Source of the DNA: Catelliglobosispora koreensis DSM 44566
GTDB lineage: Bacteria > Actinomycetota > Actinomycetes > Mycobacteriales > Micromonosporaceae
Reading direction: 5' to 3'
NCBI RefSeq assembly: GCF_000379685.1
Contig: NZ_KB903283.1
Span: 1-64,000 of the forward strand
Length of the DNA: 64,000 nt
In this document: positions 58,737-64,000 of the stretch, piece by piece
Layout: every line of letters begins with the position of its first letter
How positions within the stretch are numbered: the stretch's first letter is position 1
Notes under the pieces: model-generated
What the model saw: the letters and a program-made list of their open reading frames with translations, nothing else
The model's database searches: none
What the model was told of the DNA's origin: nothing
Made by a program: the position numbers and the translations under genes

Positions 58737-59870
58737 GTGGCCCAGCGGCTGCTGACGCCCGCGTTTGTCGCCTTGACGCTCGCGGAGCTGGCTTACTTCA
58801 TCGCGGTCGGCATCATGATTCCGGTGGTGCCGTTGTTCACCGCCGGAAGCCTCAACGCCGGACCGGTTGGTGTGGGCGTCGCTGTGGGGGCGTTCAGCCT
58901 CACGGCTTTGGCGCTGCGGCCGATCGCTGGCCGGATGTCCGACCGCCTGGGCAGCGGGCGCCTGTTCCTCTACGGAGGAATTCTGTTCACGATCGTGGCC
59001 GCCGCGCATCTGTTCGTGGCCAACTACCGCGCGCTTCTGGTGCTCCGGGTTCTGCTCGGCATAGCCGAAGCCATGTTCTTCGTCGCCGGAATGGCCGCAC
59101 TGGCTGACATCGCCCCGCCGGACCGGCTCGGCGAAGCGCTGAGCTACAACTCCCTCGGCCTTTACCTCGGCATCGCCATCGGCCCCGCGCTCGGCGAGTG
59201 GCTGCTTGACGTTGGCAGCTTCCGGGCGGCGTGGATAGGTGCCGCCTGCCTCGGCCTTGCCGCGTCGGTGCTCGCGGTCAAAGTCCCTTCACCGCAAAGG
59301 ATTGCGGACACGGCGTCAGTGCCGCTGCTGCCGGGGCAACTGATCGCGCCCGGGCTCGCCTTCCTCGCTGGACTATCCGGTGCCGCGGGCTTTCTGGGTT
59401 TCGCCGCCCTGCACGCGCGCGAAGTTGGCCTTGGCGGGGCAGGGCCAGTGTTGTTCGTCTACGGCATTGTCGTGATTGGATGCCGGCTGTTGTTTGCCAA
59501 GCTTTCCGACCGGTACCAGCCTGCGCGGCTTTCCGCCGTGGCGCTCGCCTTGTGCGGGGCCGGGCTTGTCGTGATGAGCGCCTGGCGGATGCCAGCAGGG
59601 CTCATCGCTGGCGCGACGGTGCTCGCGGTCGGAATCACGTTCCTGACGCCCGCGTTCTTCCGCATCATGATGAGCAGGTTGCCCACTGGGCACCGCGGAG
59701 CCGCGGCCGCCACCTTCAGCATCTTCGTCGACCTCGGCCTCGGTGGTGGCCCCGTTGTCGTCGGCCTGATCGCCCGGTGGTCGAGCATCGCCACCGCGTT
59801 CGCCGTCATGGCCGGATTGGCGTTGATAGCGGCGACGCTGACCCTCGCCAACGCGCGACGGTCGCGTTAG
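58737..59870 (+). CDS. Major facilitator superfamily exporter
   Basis: A 377-residue MFS protein with 11-12 membrane segments. The loop 2-3 motif is present as RPIAGRMSDRLGSGRLF near residue 60 and the half-2 equivalent as FAKLSDRYQPARLSAVA near residue 247. Size and layout fit the drug/H+ antiporter branch. GTG start with an AAGG-type site a few bases upstream. No biosynthetic or resistance neighbours, so the substrate is unknown. Confidence 0.9.
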   Translation: MAQRLLTPAFVALTLAELAYFIAVGIMIPVVPLFTAGSLNAGPVGVGVAVGAFSLTALALRPIAGRMSDRLGSGRLFLYGGILFTIVAAAHLFVANYRALLVLRVLLGIAEAMFFVAGMAALADIAPPDRLGEALSYNSLGLYLGIAIGPALGEWLLDVGSFRAAWIGAACLGLAASVLAVKVPSPQRIADTASVPLLPGQLIAPGLAFLAGLSGAAGFLGFAALHAREVGLGGAGPVLFVYGIVVIGCRLLFAKLSDRYQPARLSAVALALCGAGLVVMSAWRMPAGLIAGATVLAVGITFLTPAFFRIMMSRLPTGHRGAAAATFSIFVDLGLGGGPVVVGLIARWSSIATAFAVMAGLALIAATLTLANARRSR

Positions 59871-59905
59871 GACGGGTGCTCGCCTTCATGCCCCTGTTCC
59901 GCCAG

Positions 59906-61309
59906 TCATATGCTCTTGTGGGCGCCCTTATTCTCGTACATGTGTTTGTCCGCCAGGCGAAGCAGCTCGGCACTAGAGGACACGCCGTCGCTCGCGGCGG
60001 TGCCAATGCTCATCGCCACCGTCACGTCAACGCCTGCTACCCGAACGGGTTTGGCAAACGCGGCCAGCAGCCGGCGCTCAATCAGGGGCGCGGCTTCTGG
60101 CGCGGCTGACGCCAGCACAACGAATTCGTCACCGCCGATGCGGCCAAGAATATCGCTGGGGCGCAACGACTCCCGCATGCGCTTGGTGATCTGCAACAGC
60201 AGCTCGTCGCCGGCGGCATGGCCGTGCTGGTCGTTGAATTCCTTGAACCGGTCGATGTCGCAGTAGGCCAGCACGCACGGGCCGGCGGTCACCGCACTGG
60301 CCAGCAGCGTCTCAAAAGCCCGCCGGTTGAGCGCTCCCGTCAGCGGGTCATGGTCGGCCAAATGCTGAAGCTGCGCTTCGGCCTGACGGCGCAACGTCGC
60401 CAGCATGCCGATGCGCAACATGACGAGCGCGGCGATCAGGCAGCCGCATACGGCGATGAGAATGGTGCTCGCCTTATGCCCCATGACCGTGGGCAAGATA
60501 GCGGCGGCAGGCATCGCAGCGACCGCGAGGCCCAGCCACACCAGCCGTGCGGGCGTGAGATGGTCTTCAGGCGGAGGGCCCGGGCCGGCCACTTGATTGG
60601 CGGCCGGGCTAGCGGCGAAAAGCCCCACCGCTGTGTACGCGCCGATAAACAGCAACTGGATGACCGGCACGAAACGCGCGCCGGTGGTGGCTAGCAAGAA
60701 CTGCCCTGCGAGGCCGAGGGTGACCGCCGCGATCAGCGAGACAAGCTGCCGGCGGTGGGTGTGCGCGGTGTGCCAAAGCCGCATCAGCGCCACCAGCACG
60801 CCGCACAGCAACACGATCGTGACCGCGGTGAAGATCGGTCCCGCGCCGCCGCGCGCTCTGGGCACCACCAGCGTCACGCAGAGCAGAGCGCCAGCCGACA
60901 CCACGAAGATCATCGTTTCAAGCAGGCCACCAAGGTCATTGCGCCCGCGGCGGAACACCACCGTGAGCGCCGCCATCAGGAACAGCAGGTTGCCCACCGC
61001 ATCCACCAGCGGCAATATTCCGGAGAGCTCCGCATAGGCCTGCGGCAAGCGCCGCACCAGCCCGGCGAGGTTGCCCAAGAGCAACGCTCCCGCCAGGAAC
61101 GCCAGCGGCGCGCTGTGGCTGCTCGGCGCCCGGTAGAGAGCGGCCGCCGCCCACAGGAACGCCGCCCATGCCGCGCTCATAAAGATCATGTTCTGGGCGA
61201 AGGACGGGACGGACAAGTACACGGCGGCCGCCAAAACGGACATGGCGGCATAGACAGCGACCACCCCAGCCGGGGCGGCCGCCGATTCGGCCTGGTTCAT
61301 GGCAGCCAT
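59906..61309 (-). CDS. Membrane diguanylate cyclase (GGDEF)
   Basis: A 467-residue enzyme. The N-terminal 265 residues hold seven or eight membrane segments and act as the sensor. The GGDEF domain occupies about 295-465: HDPLTGALNRRAFE, YCDIDRFKEFNDQHGHAAGDELL, the intact GRIGGDEFVV active site, and the RPSD inhibition site 8 residues before it. It should make cyclic di-GMP and be product-inhibited. No EAL domain. The start is uncertain among 61318 (GTG), 61309 and 61300; GGAG lies just before 61309. Confidence 0.93.
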   Translation of the reverse strand: MAAMNQAESAAAPAGVVAVYAAMSVLAAAVYLSVPSFAQNMIFMSAAWAAFLWAAAALYRAPSSHSAPLAFLAGALLLGNLAGLVRRLPQAYAELSGILPLVDAVGNLLFLMAALTVVFRRGRNDLGGLLETMIFVVSAGALLCVTLVVPRARGGAGPIFTAVTIVLLCGVLVALMRLWHTAHTHRRQLVSLIAAVTLGLAGQFLLATTGARFVPVIQLLFIGAYTAVGLFAASPAANQVAGPGPPPEDHLTPARLVWLGLAVAAMPAAAILPTVMGHKASTILIAVCGCLIAALVMLRIGMLATLRRQAEAQLQHLADHDPLTGALNRRAFETLLASAVTAGPCVLAYCDIDRFKEFNDQHGHAAGDELLLQITKRMRESLRPSDILGRIGGDEFVVLASAAPEAAPLIERRLLAAFAKPVRVAGVDVTVAMSIGTAASDGVSSSAELLRLADKHMYENKGAHKSI

Positions 61310-61527
61310 TGGCTCCACCGTAAGATCCCTACCGTGTCAGCCGGTCTGAATTACCACGAAAAGGCCATTTAGCTGGCAGATCAGTCCGGACGTCACCGCG
61401 GGTCGCGTTCGTTAGCCCCTAATCCGGCGTGCCTCGCCGGGCGTGTTTGGAGAAACCAGCGCCTTATGCGGGAAGATGAGAATCTTGTGCAAGAAGACCG
61501 GCGACGGCATCGGGAAGGATCTAGGCC

Positions 61528-63183
61528 ATGACGGCAACCGGGTTCGACGGCTTTGGGCTACGTCCTGAACTGTTGCAGGCATTGACGGCCCTAGGCTACG
61601 AAGAGGCGACGCCGATCCAGCGCGAAGCCATCCCCGTGCTGCTGGAAGGACACGACGTCCTGGGCCAGGCCGCGACAGGAACCGGCAAGACGGCCGCGTT
61701 CGCGTTACCTGTTCTCAACCGCCTAGCCGAAGGGCGCGGCGACGAACCCGCGGCCCTGGTTCTGGTGCCTACGCGGGAGCTGGCGATCCAAGTCGCGCAA
61801 GCGTTTCACCGCTACGGCCGCGACATAGGCGCACGCGTTCTGCCGATCTACGGCGGCCAGCCCATCGGCCGGCAGCTTCAGGTGCTGCGGCGGGGAACCG
61901 ACGTCATCGTCGCGACACCGGGCCGCGCCCTGGACCACATCGAACGCGGCACGCTGAACCTCAGCGGCCTGAGCACGGTGATCCTCGACGAAGCCGACGA
62001 GATGCTCGACATGGGCTTCGCCGAAGACATCGAAGCCATTCTGAAAGAGACTCCGGCGCAACGTCAAACCGTTCTGTTTTCCGCCACCATGCCCGCCCGT
62101 GTTGACGGCATCGCCAAGCGCCACTTGAAAAAACCCGTCCGTATCGAAATGGGCCGGGTAAAACCCATTCAAGGCGAAGCACCGCTGGTACGCCAAAGCG
62201 CTTACGTGGTCGCCCGCCCTTACAAGCCCGCCGCACTTGGCCGCATCCTCGACTTGGAAGCCCCCGCGGCCGCCATCGTCTTCTGCCGCACACGCGAGCA
62301 GGTCGACCAGCTGACCGAAACGCTCAACGCCCGCGGCTACCGGGCCGAGCCCCTGCACGGCGGCATGAGCCAAGACCAGCGCGACCGCGTCATGACCAAG
62401 CTCCGCAACGCTACCGCCGACCTCCTCATCGCGACCGACGTCGCCGCGCGTGGGCTCGACGTCGAGCACCTGACGCACGTGATCAATTACGACGTGCCGT
62501 CGGCCGCCGAGTCCTATGTGCACAGAATCGGCCGCGTTGGCCGCGCGGGCCGCGAAGGCTCGGCCATCACGCTCGCCGAGCCTCGCGAACACCGCATGCT
62601 CAAAGCGATTCAGCGCGAAACCGGCCAGCGCATCAATGTCGAGAAGATGCCCACAGTCGCTGACCTGCGCGCCAAGCGCCTGGAACTGACGCGTGCCGCG
62701 ATCCAGGAACACCTCATCGAAGACGACCTCGACACGTTCCGTTCCGTGGTCGAAACGCTCACCGACGAGTTCGACTTGATGGAGGTCGCCCTGGCCGCCG
62801 TGAAGCTGGCGCACCAGTCGATGAGCGGCGGCGACTTTGACGAGGAAGAGATTCCTGAGTCCAAAGAGGACCCGGAGCGCGCCGAACGGGGCCGCGGCAA
62901 GCCCAGCCGTGGCCCCGCGCAGGGGATGACGAAACTGTTCGTTGGTTTGGGCCGCCGCAACGGCATCCGCCCGCAGGACATCGTCGGCGCTATCACCGGC
63001 GAGTCACACCTGAAGGGACGCGAAATCGGCAGCATCGAGATCGCCGACCGCTTCTCCCTCGTCGAAGTGCCTGAAGAGGCGGCAGCCGAAGTCATCGCGG
63101 CGATGCGCCAAACCGCGATCAAAGGCAAGCGCGCCACCATCCGGCGTGAACGCGACGCCGCTGGTAAACGCCCCCGCCGCTAA
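61528..63183 (+). CDS. DEAD-box RNA helicase (DeaD/CsdA-like)
   Basis: A 551-residue helicase. The Q motif is TPIQREAIPVLL, then ATGTGKTAAF (I), PTRELAIQV (Ia), DEADEMLDMGF (II), SATMP (III), VAARGLDV (V) and HRIGRVGRAG (VI). The C-terminal part has an acidic linker (GGDFDEEEIPESKEDPERAE) and a DbpA-like RNA-binding domain (KLFVGLGRRNGIRPQDIVGAI), then a basic end. It unwinds structured RNA, for example during ribosome assembly or at low temperature. The 150-base region in front has no other gene and may include a long leader. Confidence 0.95.
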   Translation: MTATGFDGFGLRPELLQALTALGYEEATPIQREAIPVLLEGHDVLGQAATGTGKTAAFALPVLNRLAEGRGDEPAALVLVPTRELAIQVAQAFHRYGRDIGARVLPIYGGQPIGRQLQVLRRGTDVIVATPGRALDHIERGTLNLSGLSTVILDEADEMLDMGFAEDIEAILKETPAQRQTVLFSATMPARVDGIAKRHLKKPVRIEMGRVKPIQGEAPLVRQSAYVVARPYKPAALGRILDLEAPAAAIVFCRTREQVDQLTETLNARGYRAEPLHGGMSQDQRDRVMTKLRNATADLLIATDVAARGLDVEHLTHVINYDVPSAAESYVHRIGRVGRAGREGSAITLAEPREHRMLKAIQRETGQRINVEKMPTVADLRAKRLELTRAAIQEHLIEDDLDTFRSVVETLTDEFDLMEVALAAVKLAHQSMSGGDFDEEEIPESKEDPERAERGRGKPSRGPAQGMTKLFVGLGRRNGIRPQDIVGAITGESHLKGREIGSIEIADRFSLVEVPEEAAAEVIAAMRQTAIKGKRATIRRERDAAGKRPRR

Positions 63184-63205
63184 GTTCATCCGCTACGGTG
63201 GCGGA

Positions 63206-63547
63206 ATGGGCGCCGTGGATGACTACCTAGCTGGCCTCGATCCCGCCTACCGCAGCGCGGCGCGACACATCTACGCCGTCGCGGTAAAGCTCGCCCCGGA
63301 CACCGAGCAGGGCACGAGCTACGGCATGGCGGCCTTGCGGTACAAGGGAAAGCCTTTGCTCGCCTTGAAGGCGGCCAAGGCGCATCTAAGCGTCTTCCCG
63401 TTCAGCCCAGCCGCCGTTGATGCGGCACGCGAGCATCTCGACGGCTTCGACATCTCCAAGGGGACGGTCCGGTTCACCCCGGACAGTCCCCCATCCGATG
63501 CCGCCATCAAAGCGATGGTCAGGCACCGGATGGCCGAGATCGATTAG
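63206..63547 (+). CDS. DUF1801 / YdhG-like small protein
   Basis: A 113-residue soluble protein: MGAVDDYLAGLDPAYRSAARHIY, then GTSYGMAALRYKGKPLLAL, HLSVFPFSPAAVDAARE and a terminal VRHRMAEID. This is the DUF1801/iron-chaperone (YdhG) fold; homologues are often called frataxin-like, but the activity is unclear. The start at 63206 lies 22 bases after the helicase stop; the frame extends upstream into the helicase gene without similarity. Probably co-transcribed with it. Confidence 0.86.
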   Translation: MGAVDDYLAGLDPAYRSAARHIYAVAVKLAPDTEQGTSYGMAALRYKGKPLLALKAAKAHLSVFPFSPAAVDAAREHLDGFDISKGTVRFTPDSPPSDAAIKAMVRHRMAEID

Positions 63548-63556
63548 CGCAGCAGA

Positions 63557-63937
63557 TCACTGCGGGGCGTAAAGGTCGATGAGGTTCCCATCAGGATCGC
63601 TGACCGTGGCGTAACGCTGACCCCACGGAGCGTCGTATGGCTCCTTGACAGACTGCGCACCGGCCGCGGTCAGACTCGCGTAGTGCTTGTCCACCTCGGC
63701 CGGGCCGCGACATTCGAAAGCGAACGCCACCCGGGCCGAGCCCGTGGGCGTCTCCCAGCCGGGGATCAGAGCCTTGACCATGTCGTGTTCATCGAGCATG
63801 AGCCGCATGCCACCGGACAGTTCGGCGTCGCGGTGTGGCCCCTCACCAGTGAATTTGAGCCCGAGCAGCTCGTAGAAGGAGATGGCCCGTTCCAGATCGG
63901 CGACAAAGAGCGCGATCGCGTTTAGTTGCAAACCCAT
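63557..63937 (-). CDS. VOC-family (glyoxalase/bleomycin-resistance) protein
   Basis: A 126-residue two-module vicinal-oxygen-chelate protein: LNAIALFVADLERAISFYELLGL, then MRLMLDEHDMV, ARVAFAFECRGPAEVDKHYASL, and the C-terminal RYATVSDPDGNLIDLY. Candidate metal ligands are His, Glu and the Glu/Asp of the last strand, which is LIDLY rather than LIELY. The ATG at 63937 has AAGGG about 8 bases upstream, preferred over TTG 63943. Substrate unknown. Convergent with the DUF1801 gene. The last 63 bases of the window hold no gene I can support. Confidence 0.9.
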   Translation of the reverse strand: MGLQLNAIALFVADLERAISFYELLGLKFTGEGPHRDAELSGGMRLMLDEHDMVKALIPGWETPTGSARVAFAFECRGPAEVDKHYASLTAAGAQSVKEPYDAPWGQRYATVSDPDGNLIDLYAPQ

Positions 63938-64000
63938 ACTCAAACCCTTACCCCACGGGTACGACGAATCACCTCCGCTTGACCCCGCTTTAGCATGGCA

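Noticed and set aside
59231-60109. 292-codon frame overlapping the MFS gene and GGDEF gene ends
   Set aside because: Out-of-frame Arg/Pro-rich translation of the transporter; no membrane segments or family pattern.
61723-62814. 363-codon frame opposite the DEAD-box helicase
   Set aside because: All helicase motifs read on the plus strand; the antisense frame is a mirror effect of codon bias.

Overview
The window is high-GC DNA from an actinobacterium, most likely a soil or plant-litter saprophyte. Supporting signs are an AfsR-type SARP regulator, a GAP-family membrane protein, DasR-type (dre) operators in front of N-acetylglucosamine genes, an NgcEFG-like importer without its own ATPase, an LPXTG wall protein, many GTG/TTG starts and GTTT-N14-17-GGGTA promoters of the actinobacterial stress-sigma type. 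I cannot assign a genus. I saw no rRNA, tRNA, CRISPR array, insertion sequence or prophage.

Layout. 1-8743: a secreted ThuA/sugar-dehydrogenase protein (cut by the window edge) diverges from a sugar operon: RbsA-type ATPase, two RbsC-type permeases, binding lipoprotein, TIM-barrel epimerase and ROK repressor. 8740-14239 (minus): sensor kinase, response regulator, sulfatase, GrpE-like exchange factor and an atypical Hsp70, arranged as one operon. 14351-24907: mostly stand-alone enzymes (GNAT, desaturase, DinB, FAD monooxygenase, PLP enzyme), then CsbD and a hemerythrin-catalase operon with stress-type promoters. 24964-34477: a small iron-permease-like protein, a 919-residue SARP regulator, small membrane proteins, two broken genes (a DUF1304-type gene with an internal TAG and an isochorismatase remnant), hydrolases and a BrkB-type membrane protein.

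34495-44554 is a chitin/N-acetylglucosamine locus. A GntR/UTRA regulator with PTS EIIC diverges from EIIB, EIIA, HPr and EI. NgcE/F/G-like importer genes and a secreted GH20 hexosaminidase follow. Three tandem dre operators sit in front of the three transcription units, so extracellular hydrolysis, oligomer uptake and phosphotransfer uptake should respond to one regulator.

44629-49753 holds a small DUF6458 protein, a DUF2188 protein, a zinc alcohol dehydrogenase, two MEDS-domain regulators (one with an RsbW-like ATPase domain, one with a STAS domain) and a secreted esterase with a CBM2. 50823-57648 (minus) is an anchored-repeat metal ABC transporter: LPXTG wall protein, metal-binding lipoprotein with an embedded repeat, ATPase, permease and two small secreted repeat proteins. 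A Zur-like box precedes it, which suggests a zinc-regulated wall-to-membrane relay. The embedded repeat in the binding protein looks circularly permuted. 57747-63937 holds a secreted beta-propeller protein, an MFS pump, a diguanylate cyclase, a DEAD-box helicase and two small proteins.
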